Assembly (NCBI GenBank): GCA_019914945.1
Contig: CM034106.1
Location: 11,222,501-11,286,500 of the forward strand
Direction of reading: 5' to 3'
Source of the DNA: Typha latifolia
Taxonomy: Eukaryota; Streptophyta; Magnoliopsida; Poales; Typhaceae
Length of the DNA stretch: 64,000 nucleotides
In this document: positions 50,501 to 59,235 of the stretch, in pieces
Numbering within the stretch: the stretch's first letter is position 1
How the letters are laid out: the number at the start of each line of letters is the position of its first letter
The notes under the pieces: generated by a model
Told to the model about the DNA's origin: nothing
Databases searched by the model: none
What the model saw: the letters and a program-made list of their open reading frames with translations, nothing else
Translations under genes and position numbers: made by a program

Positions 50501-52617
50501 TTAAATAAATTTAATAAGACTAATATTATCAATTAGTTCAATCTTTAAGAAGATAAGACACGAAAGGCTGTCTGTTTTCATATATTTGTCGAAAACTGCA
50601 TATTGAATAAAGCAAATTTTAAGGATTAACCCTGCAACTACAGATTGTGAATTATCCATCCATACAAATAAAACATCCTGAAACAGTTATCAGAAAAATA
50701 GATGGTATACTTTTGCCAAAGAAAATTATAAGCATCATTATATGAAGAATACTTTGATGTGCGACTTTCCAACCTGCTTATCCTCCAAGTGTATATCCTT
50801 TATCATCACACTTGGATATACAATTTATTTGATACTTTTACCACAAAAATAAATAAGGCTTGACCTAAATGTTTGGGCACCTCAGAATTTTGCCCAAAGT
50901 ATTGGCTGTAGTGTCTACTTACTGAATGATACATAATTGTCGTCAGTACTACTCTTTTGCCATTCAAACTTCATGGTTCATCCAAAGATATAAATTTCTA
51001 ACATTCCATTGAGATGTTCGGTCTTCAAAAAATTTCCAGATTTAAATTACTGACTCATTGTTTGAAGAATTGAATTTAGAATTAATCCGCAAAAAATCAA
51101 ATGAAGAGTCCATAGGTGTCCTCTATTTGTCCAACTCATATCCCATACATGGTTACATGTGTTCATTGATCTTTCCTGTGAAAAGAATTCCCCAAGTAAT
51201 GCATCCTCTTCTACAACAACTAATCTTTGCCCCTCTTGTAATGTGATAAAACAAAACAATAGATTTTGATAACCTTTCACATATTATTGATTTACAATCC
51301 TGCACATTAACCTAAAGTGATGGTAAAACTCTGAGTCATTTACTACTAGTCAATTCTCAACCAAATCCCCAAGTGCAACTGAAAATTCACAAATTGATCT
51401 TGTTAGACTGAGAGCTGAGGAGACTTTTGTATGGATAAATAAAACTAAAAGGAGCTAGGCTGTAATGCATAGCTACAATTTCTCTCAAATAGGCATACTT
51501 GGCAACTTCTATGGACAGATAGGAAGGCTCATCTAGGTTAGTAAAGAAGCTGCTTACCTATCTAGAGAAATTGTACCAAAACAATGTTGTAGAATATTCA
51601 CTATACTGGCATCTATAGCATCTTCAATGTTGGAGTTGCATTTGGTACATGAATTTTTAGGTATGCACTTTTTGCAAGTTGCAGGCTCACTAAATTTGGG
51701 AACAAACATCATGTATTCATTCTTCTAAGTGACAATACATTGTAATTTATGCAAGATTTACAACAAGACAAATAATAATAAGGTTGAGATACCATACAGA
51801 AATTTCTTGCAATAAACAGAATACAAGACCAGTTTGTCTGTATACTAGAGAATGCTTAGGACCTAATTTCCTGCAAAATGAACTTCAAGAGATATGCAGA
51901 AACATTTACTTCATATTGCTAGAAGATGAGTAAAATTATCTCCGACTTCCTGGTGCAAAAATAAAAGAGTCCACCAAACGAGTAATCAAATGACCATGGA
52001 CTAATTTAAAAGTTCTAGAATATTCACCCTTTCCAGCCGTTGCAGAAGTGCTGTCTTGAATTGACGAACACCCCGCCCACTTGAAGTTGGATCCAATCTA
52101 TGAGCTTTCTCAAATGCATAGAATCGGCCTACCCATTTATAATATGAATATTAGTAATGAAATGAAATAGAAGATTCTTGTTCAAGCAGGAGAAAAATAA
52201 AATAAAATAAAATAAAATATCGTCTTGAATCTAATAAAGTTATCACATAAAGAAATATGATTGGACAACTGAATCAGCAATGCATAGAATATGTGCTTAG
52301 AGCAAGGAAAGGAGAAGCAATAACGACTAGGGACAATTGGACAACTGAATCAGAGATAGATAGAGTTATAAGAAAACACAATAAGCACAAAACACAAAGC
52401 AGAGAAGAATTCAGGTAAAGAACTCACATAGGTAAGCCACCCGAGGACGTCCGGACTCGACCTCATTAGCCACGCGTAGAATAGGAGCGATATCAACAAG
52501 AGAAGACGGCACGATCTCGCTATCAAATATCGACTCCCCCAAGTTCCCGGCCGTCTGCGTCCGCAAAATCCTCCTCTGCGGCGGTCGCAAGATACCCCCG
52601 TGCGACGACGACGACAT
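24381..52617 (-). CDS. CALS3: Callose synthase of the CalS1/2/3 type, complete, 42 exons
   Basis: A complete callose synthase of 1946 aa (Arabidopsis CalS3 is about 1955), from the ATG at 52617 to the TGA at 24383-24381; all 42 exons chain in frame, 5841 nt in total. The N-terminus carries [15 protein letters not shown] and [17 protein letters not shown], typical of the CalS1/2/3 group rather than CalS9 or CalS10. Order of domains: Vta1-like region, FKS1_dom1 ([11 protein letters not shown], residues 328-338), N-terminal membrane helices, large cytosolic glucan synthase domain (PF02364-type), C-terminal membrane helices. It makes 1,3-beta-glucan at the plasma membrane from UDP-glucose; CalS3 of Arabidopsis acts at plasmodesmata. 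The 28-kb span is due to TE-rich introns, the largest 37536-40845 (3.3 kb), 46030-48946 (2.9 kb), 41806-44524 (2.7 kb) and 27284-29635 (2.35 kb). The intron after exon 37 has a GC donor. No frameshift or stop in the coding exons. CalS1 or CalS2 orthology is not excluded. Confidence 0.95.
26605..35927 (-). CDS. CALS3: CALS3 exons 21-38: large cytosolic glucan synthase domain
   Basis: Exons: 35790-35927, 35559-35656, 35346-35430, 35102-35262, 34882-35005, 34681-34778, 33516-33651, 33282-33433, 32722-32831, 32500-32625, 31335-31403, 31034-31223, 30507-30654, 30027-30146, 29825-29943, 29636-29719, 27171-27283, 26605-26834 (residues 754-1520). Conserved glucan synthase blocks: [142 protein letters not shown] and NGEQTLSRD. 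Exon 37 ends before GCATGT, a GC donor; the frame across it (DIFAGFNS) fits the family exactly. Confidence 0.94.
27921..27940. repeat. (AT)10 microsatellite
   Basis: Ten perfect AT dinucleotides in CALS3 intron 36; a potentially polymorphic simple repeat. Confidence 0.95.
28018..28652 (+). mobile_element. 5'-truncated LINE fragment (zf-RVT end of a reverse transcriptase)
   Basis: Inserted in CALS3 intron 36, opposite to the gene. The plus strand encodes [16 protein letters not shown], shifts frame, then gives [30 protein letters not shown] and [10 protein letters not shown] followed by a stop and ERNNYIFQF. This order is the zinc-binding region (zf-RVT) found at the C-terminus of plant LINE reverse transcriptases. 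It ends in a (TAA)n tail at about 28628-28647, a typical LINE 3' end. AAATTGA flanks both sides (28018-28024 and 28646-28652), a likely target-site duplication. Frameshift and stop show it is dead. Confidence 0.8.
29168..29458 (-). mobile_element. TRIM element copy A (complete, minus strand)
   Basis: 291 bp in CALS3 intron 36. Terminal direct repeats at 29168-29239 (72 bp) and 29382-29458 (77 bp) both start TGTT and end AACA on each strand. In element orientation the 5' LTR (29458-29382) is followed at once by CTGTATCAGAGC (29381-29370), close to the Met-tRNA primer-binding site TGGTATCAGAGC. Flanks AATCA and AAGCA resemble a 5-bp target duplication. No coding region: a terminal-repeat retrotransposon in miniature. 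Confidence 0.8.
31467..31710 (+). mobile_element. TRIM element copy B (3' LTR truncated)
   Basis: The left LTR-like end (31467-31533) finishes TTGACA and is followed by TAGTATCATAGTAGG, a decayed primer-binding site. The body ends with AGTGAGGGAG, a polypurine tract, before TGTTAGAAAC, the start of a right LTR that breaks off after about 25 bp. It lies in CALS3 intron 30. Confidence 0.65.
32178..32422 (+). mobile_element. TRIM element copy C (3' LTR mostly deleted)
   Basis: A clear left LTR (32178-32249, TGTTAGAATATAAA to GTTAATA) with TAGTATCAAAGTC next to it in the primer-binding position. The right end keeps only the last part of the LTR (CTAGAGTAGTTGATGAGTAA near 32401). Same CALS3 intron as copy B, about 0.5 kb away. 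Confidence 0.65.
32662..32687. repeat. (CAATTC)4 microsatellite
   Basis: Four copies of the hexamer CAATTC in the CALS3 intron 32626-32721. Confidence 0.85.
35928..37160. other. CALS3 intron 20
   Basis: 1.2 kb with no recognised gene or element. A segment at about 36080-36540 has a different texture from the flanks (GC-richer, for example GGACCTTGGGTGTCC), so it could be an old insertion, but no terminal repeats were identified. Confidence 0.35.
37161..46029 (-). CDS. CALS3: CALS3 exons 10-20: linker and N-terminal transmembrane block
   Basis: Exons: 45892-46029, 45726-45802, 45553-45643, 44815-44934, 44525-44639, 41471-41805, 41006-41058, 40846-40906, 37454-37535, 37335-37384, 37161-37247 (residues 351-753). 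Blocks: [110 protein letters not shown] and [12 protein letters not shown]. Several exons encode hydrophobic helices. The three small-to-medium exons at 40846-41805 sit between two copies of a 1.3-1.4 kb repeat. Confidence 0.93.
38040..38360 (+). promoter_or_regulatory. Promoter-like segment inside CALS3 intron 17, plus strand
   Basis: On the plus strand a GC-rich stretch contains a TATA box (CATATAAATAAA near 38162) followed at once by AAACCCTAGC, a telo-box as found in leaders of translation-related plant genes, then a pyrimidine-rich leader-like run (CTTCCTCTTTTTCTTTTTC). This is the layout of a plant promoter and 5' leader but no gene follows. It may be a captured gene end or part of the repeat that begins downstream. 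Confidence 0.4.
38690..39985 (+). repeat. 1.3-kb dispersed repeat, copy 1
   Basis: In CALS3 intron 17. It is colinear with copy 2 at 42560-44005 in the same orientation. Shared anchors include CAGCCTAGTCCAA, AAATCATG.TATT, GTGGGTTCACTCACATTTTT (39089), TATATGATCATGTA, AAGCATGTTATGAGATATGA, GTTATAGTTGTTGG and GATGCACCA.GACCCTAC-like ends. No coding frame. The element class is unknown; strand given is arbitrary. Confidence 0.7.
41078..41356 (+). mobile_element. TRIM element copy D (complete)
   Basis: 279 bp in CALS3 intron 15, between exons 15 and 16. LTRs at 41078-41148 and 41286-41356 are both 71 bp (TGTTAAATATAAAATATAAA and TGTTAGAATATAAAACATAA starts). TGGTATCAAAGA follows the left LTR directly and matches a Met-tRNA primer-binding site. 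A polypurine tract (GTGAGGGCGAG) sits just before the right LTR. No coding region. Confidence 0.85.
42517..42537. repeat. (CT)n microsatellite
   Basis: About ten CT dinucleotides inside a longer pyrimidine-rich run at the upstream edge of repeat copy 2. Confidence 0.9.
42560..44005 (+). repeat. 1.4-kb dispersed repeat, copy 2
   Basis: In CALS3 intron 14, same orientation as copy 1 and colinear with it from the CAGCCTAGTCC block to the GATGCACCATGACCCTAC end. It is longer than copy 1 mainly because of an internal tandem array (43246-43440). Preceded by a CT-rich run. No coding frame seen. Confidence 0.7.
43246..43440. repeat. Three-unit tandem array (~65-70 bp unit)
   Basis: The phrase ATATGATCTGTTTAGGTGAC with CTG/TGCAATTAGA following occurs three times, at about 43265, 43335 and 43400, separated by ACAGA.CTAT-like linkers. 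It lies inside repeat copy 2 and is not expanded in copy 1. Confidence 0.75.
46761..47118 (+). mobile_element. TRIM element copy E (complete)
   Basis: 358 bp in CALS3 intron 9. LTRs at 46761-46834 and 47045-47118 are both 74 bp, ending GGCAAGTTAATA and GGCGAATTGACA. TAGTATCAAGAGCC follows the left LTR, and GTGAGGGGAGCT precedes the right LTR. Flanks AAGCT and AAGCC look like a 5-bp target duplication. The body also carries a pol III box-B-like word (GGTTCAAACCTC). Confidence 0.82.
47277..48275 (-). mobile_element. LTR retrotransposon remnant with gag-leader-like region
   Basis: In CALS3 intron 9. Similar sequences at 47277-47412 and 48060-48270 (GGAGATCA, TAGACTTGAGA, TACTTTATTGC, AATAAACTCAAGTA, CAAAACCTAAT, GAAATTAATTAAC) are probable LTR copies. 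Read on the minus strand, the LTR ending at about 48031 is followed by TTGGTATCAGAACATTTG, a Met-tRNA-like primer-binding site, then by coding-looking [20 protein letters not shown], typical of a retrotransposon gag leader. No pol domain remains, so it is internally deleted. LTR borders are approximate. Confidence 0.6.
48340..48640. mobile_element. GAGC-rich repeat next to a tRNA-derived SINE-like sequence
   Basis: 48340-48450 carries GAGCC/GAGCT words (AATGAGCCGAGCTAGAGTC) like the hAT-like relic at 2656-3295. At 48509-48563 the plus strand reads AACACAAGTGGTTAAGGCAG then CTTGGGTCCAATTCC, which resemble boxes A and B of a tRNA-type pol III promoter at suitable spacing. This suggests a tRNA-derived SINE remnant. 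It does not fold as an intact tRNA gene. Confidence 0.4.
48947..52617 (-). CDS. CALS3: CALS3 exons 1-9: Vta1-like region and FKS1_dom1
   Basis: Exons: 52428-52617, 52028-52128, 50338-50462, 50147-50240, 49905-50015, 49698-49814, 49512-49604, 49326-49417, 48947-49073 (residues 1-350). Blocks: [110 protein letters not shown] and CLCYIYHH. These match the cytosolic N-terminal half of CalS1/2/3 proteins in order without gaps. The intron 50463-52027 (1.6 kb) shows no other gene. Confidence 0.94.
52193..52219. repeat. (AAAAT)n microsatellite
   Basis: Five copies of AAAAT in CALS3 intron 1, between exons 1 and 2. Confidence 0.9.
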
Positions 52618-52751
52618 CACGAAACGACCTACCTCACGCAATATACCCTCATTTCGATCAATAAAGTTCGAGCTCAAGAAACCCGCATCGAGAACTGAAG
52701 ATTTTGTCGAAAGAAAGGGCCGTCACCTTCTCGTTCTTGGACAAGAAGACC

Positions 52752-52775
52752 TCAGCTCGGCAATGATCTCGCCAT
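52752..52775 (-). other. Possible upstream ORF in the CALS3 leader
   Basis: In the presumed 5' UTR of CALS3, 158 bases before its ATG, the minus strand reads a 7-residue frame MARSLPS followed by TGA. The leader is pyrimidine-rich. Whether this ATG lies in the mature mRNA is unknown, so its effect on translation is speculative. Confidence 0.3.
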
Positions 52776-52979
52776 GGGAGAAGGTAGAGAGACGAGTGGT
52801 TCAAGAAGGTTGCGGACGTAAACCTTATCACGGTTTGAGGAGGAAACGGGAGAGAGGTAAATGGAGAAGAGAAGGCGCGGAAGTATGAGAAGTAGAAGAC
52901 GTTCGTTGGAGGAGGGTAAGGAACAAGGAAGGCCAAAATAGAAAGAAGGCCATAGAGTGGAGGGGTGGGGCCATTGGAG

Positions 52980-55682
52980 GAGAGTATTTAGAAATGGGGC
53001 GGAGAATTTTAATTTATTGCGAGATTGCCACTTCTTGTCGTCTTCCTATTATGAACCCGCGGCCAAGGGCGGTGTATACACTGTGTACTCGACTACTGGC
53101 GTGATATTTACATATAATTTTAAATGACAAGAACACCCCTAATAATAATAATAATCTACTTATCTTTTAATAAGAGCAAAGAATGAACTGTACTCAATTG
53201 CACTGTTATCATTCATAAGATCTTCCTAGGCAAAGGAGACGAGTGGAGGAATAAAGAAATGATTTTTTTATGCACAAATTATACGTCAATACTACCCTCG
53301 TTAGGCAATCGCAAATGTTATAAAAAAAGACTCTTGTAGTTGTGGTCTAAACGATATTTAATAGGATAGGGAAATAAATTTTTAAAAAAAGAAGACAAGA
53401 GAGTCATCCCTTGTGGGTTGTGGGCCTTTTGGCCAACTTTGTCCTGGCATCTTGTTGATATTTAATAGGAGGTCATCAGATTGAAGAAGTGCATTACTCT
53501 CGCCTAAATGGGAGATGCATCCTCCCCAACCACCACCAAACAAAAGAAAGAACGGTAAATTTCAAATCAACTTTTGTTAATTTCTTAATCTAGACTAATA
53601 TAAAACTGTTAATTTCTCTACTCAATTTTAATATATAAATTACTATAATACTCGTGTAATATATAATAATCTTCTACCCAACATTTTAAGTTTGATAAGA
53701 ATTGTTTTTCGTCCTCTCTGTTGGGGGGAATTCAAGTTTCATTTCATGATTATATATTTCAAGAGAGATACATTGTACTAGTTAGATAATATATATGATC
53801 TGAGGCTTGTAATTTTAGATATAAGAAAATAAAAAGAGGGAGGAAAGTTAAAGAATAGGATATGCATAAATTTTAATGGAAGGAGAAGAATGGTTTTGAC
53901 ATTTTAATATTCATTGCGGTGGGAAAAAAAAATCTCTCTAATAAATTTACAATTTATTTTAATGTTAAATTTGGATTGAAAAATTAAAAGTTTTTGTATT
54001 AATCTAAACCAAAGGGGCAATTTGTTATTTATCTAAAAATGAAAGTAAAAAAAAAAAAAAGAGCTAATTGAGTTAAACTCAAATGGAGAAATGAAGAAGC
54101 TTTCCGGGTTACAAGCATATGTCAATATGCCAATCTTTTTTGAAAGAATTAAATTGCGAGCATTCATGACCTAGTCAATCTAAAGAACTAGTTCTCTGGT
54201 ATGGAAAAAGCCATTAAATTCAAGAGCCATTATTCCAACTTTTCGTGGTTCTAAACTGCGATAGGTCTCAGATCAATTATATCCTGATCAATTTTTAAAA
54301 GCAGTCAATTTCAATAATATGTAGGACATTTTACATAACCATCACTAAAAATTTCTTAAATATCATAATTGCCACTGCATTCCTTAAATATCATAGTTTT
54401 TACTTAAAATTACTTAAAACTTCTTAAATATCATAGCAACTCGTTCTTTAAAATATTATAATTATAACAGAAATTTTTTGACTCTTTTAGAATTATTATT
54501 ATAGTGAGCAATTCATAGAATATTCATAATCGATAGTTATTAAAGTTAACAAATATATATAAATAACTAAAATATTTTTATTTCTTAAAGTTTACCATTT
54601 AAAGCATATATTATTGTTTTTTTTCCTTACGGAAAGATAAATCTGTTCTTATATTATGATTCGGTAACTTTTGAATTATTTTAAATAATTTATACAAAGA
54701 AAAGATAACTATTTTTAATATAAATTAAATTTTAGCTATGATTAGTTAGATTTAAATACCAGAGTAGCATTTTTAAAAGGGCCCAATAATTTCGATGGCG
54801 ACTATGCTATTTTAAACAATGAAATAACAATTATAATATTTTTAAAAGTTCTTAGCAGTAATAATGTAAAAAATCCTAACATATATATGGGACTTGATCA
54901 GCAATCCACCAGGAAGAAAGAGAGATGAAGACGACACAAGGAAAGAGACATCACAACAACCATATATATTACAGAATAAAATCTTTAAGTAATGAGATAG
55001 GTAAGCGTGTGAAGAACTTGGAGGTATCTCTTGGCATTGGCTGATGTAAAAGCTATTTATCATAAGAGTATTGTATCATACTGGACATCTTAGCAAATAC
55101 AACCTCAGCCATATGCAAACTAGCTTACCTCAATAAGCATCAGTAGATCAGTAATCTTGCTCTCTCGTGAGCCGACAACAAAAGTTACAGTAAATTATTA
55201 AATATCTAAACAGATCATTGCTCAACATTGTTATAATCAATCACTGGTAACAGTGATCCTATTCCACCATTCTTCAAAATCACCTGTAGATCTGCCCTGC
55301 TCTACATATAGGCGAGCTGTAGCATAACTTTTCTTTTATCTCTCTGAGAAGGCGGTAAGTAGCATAATTTCTTCGACAAATGCTGAAATAACTTGGTCAG
55401 TAGCTAATAGCAAGATTGCAAATAGTTGATAAGACAACCTGAGATCTGTAGTTGTATTACTTTTGTGAAACCTGAATAGCAATTACTGCATTTAGATGAC
55501 TAACCGAATGATGGAATACAAGCTGGCAATGCATAAATAAGTTTCATATGGTGAAATCAGGAGAATAACATATTGGCTGCTTATTTTTGGACAAAAGAGA
55601 GGGAACACAGTTAAGAGAAACTTCCTGATGATGAAAGGAAAATATATACTACTGAAAGGATGTGATACGCCAATTAGAATAT
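52980..55682. other. Intergenic region between CALS3 and the small membrane-protein gene
   Basis: About 2.7 kb without a supported gene. The right-hand flank of CALS3 (52980-53100) should hold its promoter. The rest is AT-rich, with a short (TAA)n run at 53141-53155. At 54290-54850 an imperfect inverted repeat is visible: the left part repeats CTTAAATATCATA three times, and the right end resembles its reverse complement, suggesting a decayed foldback element. 54850-55682 should include the 3' UTR of the neighbouring gene. Confidence 0.4.
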
Positions 55683-57840
55683 TTAAGAACGGGGTACATT
55701 AACAATCAAGCCAATAAGCCACATAATGATAGACCCAACAGCCCAACATACGAGCAAAAATGCTATAACACCCGCCAAAATTGTGAGGAGTGGCGGCCCA
55801 TCTGCAACCTCTGAGCTGTTTTTCTTGGCCTTGTTTTTTTTGCCCGTGGCTTCTGCATTAGAAGGATTTGTTTCTGAAGCAAAAACTACTTGAAATTTGT
55901 CCTTTATATGAAAGCTTGCAGTATTCAGTAACCTGAAATGACAATTAATACTCCTGAGAATCTATGGAAAAAGATGTACAATAAGGATTTACCCCGTTGC
56001 AGCATTGGAAAAATATTTGCTTACTGTAAACACAAACCTACCTACTTCTTTTGATAGAGTATGACTAGCAAAGTTATAGATCTTTAACTGGTCTGAATTA
56101 ATTATATGACAAATAAAATGATTTAGGTAGATTAAAAAGAGACATGGCCATAACCATGCTACAACCATCTAAAAGGTGGTCTGTCTGTCTTTGCCGTAGC
56201 TAAATCATTTAGTTTATCTAAATTCCCCCAAACCCAGAAAATAAATGGTAAAACAGACAGAGGGAGTAAACAAGTTCATTTTCAACTTCGTGGAAGCTTG
56301 TAAGAGACAAATGTGAAAAGATGTTTAAACTCATATTCAATTTCTTGAAAAAAAAAAAGAGAGGTAACAATTAAGTTAATCTTTCCCCCCTAATACATGC
56401 TTGTAAAAGGCTAAAGTTACATAGGTTTCTAAATATCATTTTGCTTTCTATAATTTTTCTTTTGAGTTGGTGTCATAGTCTGAACTCTAAAGTTTCACGT
56501 TAGACAAAATGGTACCAGATGAAGCTCATCAAAAGATGAGGCCGGAACTTATTTATCAAGGAAGAAACCAGTAATATTTCTTATTTTGATCTTGCTCCAG
56601 ATCACAATCAGCTGAAACTGCTCTGTTTCAGCCCAAAGCTTGCATTTTCTTCTAGCAGTCAAAACAGAAATCAAAACTTTCAACCATGGTTGGTGCTTCC
56701 TAAAACAACTTTAGATTCCTTTACTTCCCAAGTTCTCATTTGTCTATTTAATCCACTCCACATCAAGATGTATACACATAATAATATCTATCGACTAGAC
56801 TTTAGTAGGTTCAGATGCCTTTAACATATGACAATGTAGAGCTGTCATGCTTCCACTCACTCATGCATAAATAAGATAATTAAAAAACACACTTTTTCAT
56901 AAAATGCATTAAAATATCGCAAATGCCAAATTAAATACATGAAAACTCGTTCTGATGCATACTTGTTGCCTGCACTGAAAAGATAATGAATTCACTTCTA
57001 CAACTAATATTTTCAATTATATTGACTTCCTTAATGAGATGAATTCTCCTCTACTCCAGAAATTGTGATCAACTTCTAAAATAGAAGTAGTATGAATCTG
57101 AAATCGCACTAACACCTAAGAATGACGGTTAGTTAAGAGAATTACTTTGGTGTAGAACCCTTAGAACTGTCCCACAATGCTTGCATAGGTGGATGAGGCA
57201 AATATTTTATGGAAACGGAATCCAAGGTTAAAATTAAAAAAAAAGGGCTTGATATCCTGCTAAAGAAGATAGCACAGTGACAACTTTGGGGCATCATGTG
57301 TCACGGAAAGAAGGAAACCTAATAGTCCTCCAGATTGTCCTGTGATGCAAGACTTTTAACTGTAAGAAACTAGAAGCAAATTAAACAAGAACAAGGAAGC
57401 TAAAAGGGCAATAAGTAACTACATAGCGCAGAGCTTATCAATAACATAGTTTGCCATCAAGATCCATCAAATACAATGTACCTCATCTTACTACCACTCT
57501 GGAACTCATCAAACGGTAAAAATCACATATCTATCCAATGAATCTAGTTCAGGCATTCATTTTGTGGGAATGGCCGGTCTGATGCTAATAAAAATCCAGA
57601 CTTTGAGCTATAAAATCCAAAGGAGTTAGTCTAAGAACGAGAAACCTTGGATGCGTAATGCGATTCGTAATCCAAAAAACATCACCGAGTGAAAGAGAAG
57701 TACCCGAAGCGGCGGGGCACGTAGAGGGAGTTCGAGAGAGGCGAGAGGAGGTAGGTTGCTGTTGGTGTTCGGGCCCGGAAAGGGGATCGACGAAACCCTA
57801 GAGCCGAGATTGTAATGGTGGTGATGGAGAGGGAAGACAT
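55683..57840 (-). CDS. Small, probably plastid-targeted single-pass membrane protein, unrecognised
   Basis: Two exons, 57704-57840 and 55683-55932, join in frame (GG|G codon) to a 128-aa protein. The first 45 residues are rich in Ser, Thr, Arg and Pro with no acidic residue (MSSLSITTITISALGFRRS...), typical of a chloroplast transit peptide; a mitochondrial one is possible. Next comes a lysine-rich segment (GKKNKAKKNS, residues 76-85). Residues 94-124 form one long hydrophobic stretch with two Trp (TILAGVIAFLLVCWAVGSII), followed by the end VPRS. I do not recognise the family and propose no function. The donor (CGG|GTACTT) and acceptor (TTTCAG) are acceptable. The 1.77-kb intron (55933-57703) contains only AT-rich DNA and a Stowaway-like end near 56255-56275. 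Independent support is the leader upstream and the intact frame; transcript evidence would settle it. Confidence 0.72.
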
Positions 57841-59235
57841 AGCTAGCGGTCGCAGTGGAAGGGACGCAGCTCAGAGTGGTGGCGCACCAGAAAAATAAAA
57901 ATAAAGTAATCGTGTGGCCGAAACGTGGTGAGTTTCAATTGGATTAGGCCCTATCACTATAGCCGCATCCGATTTCTTCGGATCCGAAACTTGGATTGGA
58001 TTCGGATCCATTTGCGGTTTTATAAACTGAAGACGATGAAAATAAAGAAATAGTTTAAACACCGACTTTATTTAATAACCATATTTTGGGCTAGAGAACC
58101 ATAATGGATGCTTATATGGTTTGATGATGCACATATATTTTGTCCTTTTCTATTTAAACAAGGCACGTAAACATTATTAGACAAACATTTCACAATTAGA
58201 TCTTTAAATAAACATACATGGTTTCACTATCTATATCACCTTGTTGGAAATTGGTGAGAAAAATAATTGGTCCCAGGACAAGCTGAGTCGCTCAATAGTT
58301 TATAAATGTAGTAAGCAGATAGAGGACTAGGATAAATAGGCCAATAATTTCATCTTTTCTTTATTCAGAAAACAAAATTCTACAGAATGATATCGTTCAG
58401 AAGATGTTGATCAGTTCACACCACATGCTTTGGACTTTTGGTCCGCTCGGTTTTATCTTCTTATGCCCAACTACATACTAACTCCTCAAATTTGCAGCTC
58501 CCTTTTCTGATTATAACTGAGTAGTAAAATCAACAGGAAAGATTAAAAAATACATTTACCACAAGTTACTGATGCTGATAACACTGTAAACTATTGAATC
58601 CTGGAAAGAACCGAGTTCCTAACTGAAGCAAAACGCATTTCATAGAAAATGAAAGTCGCTGAGCTCTAAATGACGATATTTGGAAAATGGCAGCAACTCA
58701 AAGAAGATGAACCCCAATAAAGAAACTATGTCTCCGTGACGCTGCAATAATTTCTTTTTGGGTGGAGAGGGGAATGGAGGCTTAAAGTAGGTCGAGCACC
58801 ACAGCTGATATAGCGTACAAAAGACTCAGTTTATATACAAAGTTGATCGGATTCATTTTCTCTGTAACAATGAACATTTCATAAAACAGTGGATAATAGT
58901 AAAGAAAGCAGAAGCTGCAACTTTTCGTTTACCTACTTTCAGCCTATCAAGTTAAAGTTCACAGATAATAGACATCTGAAAACAAGACTAAGTGGATCTA
59001 ACGGACGAGACATGAAATCTAAATGGACCTAATAGCCTGCAAGGTAAAGTGTGCCAACTTCCAGTTACAGTCCGCCATCACATCGATTAGATTGAAAAGC
59101 AAGTGAATCTTGCTCAGAAAAGCACATATATATATATATCGAACCTCCAGTCCCTGGATATGCAATTAGTCTTTTTATGTGGCTGATATTTGGCATTCTG
59201 CATCTTGAATCACATAGAGACGCACTCAGCCGGCA
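57841..59235. other. Intergenic region between the small membrane-protein gene and POLD2
   Basis: 1.4 kb. The left end (57841-58000) should be the leader and promoter of the 128-aa protein gene; 57960-58015 carries GGATCCGAA and GGATTCGGATCC words also resembling sequence near 63690. The right end (about 59100-59235) should hold the POLD2 3' UTR, with a (TA)n run at 59127-59141. No gene is seen in between. Confidence 0.45.

Noticed and set aside
52658..52936. 92-aa minus-strand frame upstream of CALS3
   Set aside because: It lies in the presumed leader, is low-complexity and Ser/Phe/Pro-rich, and has no family resemblance.
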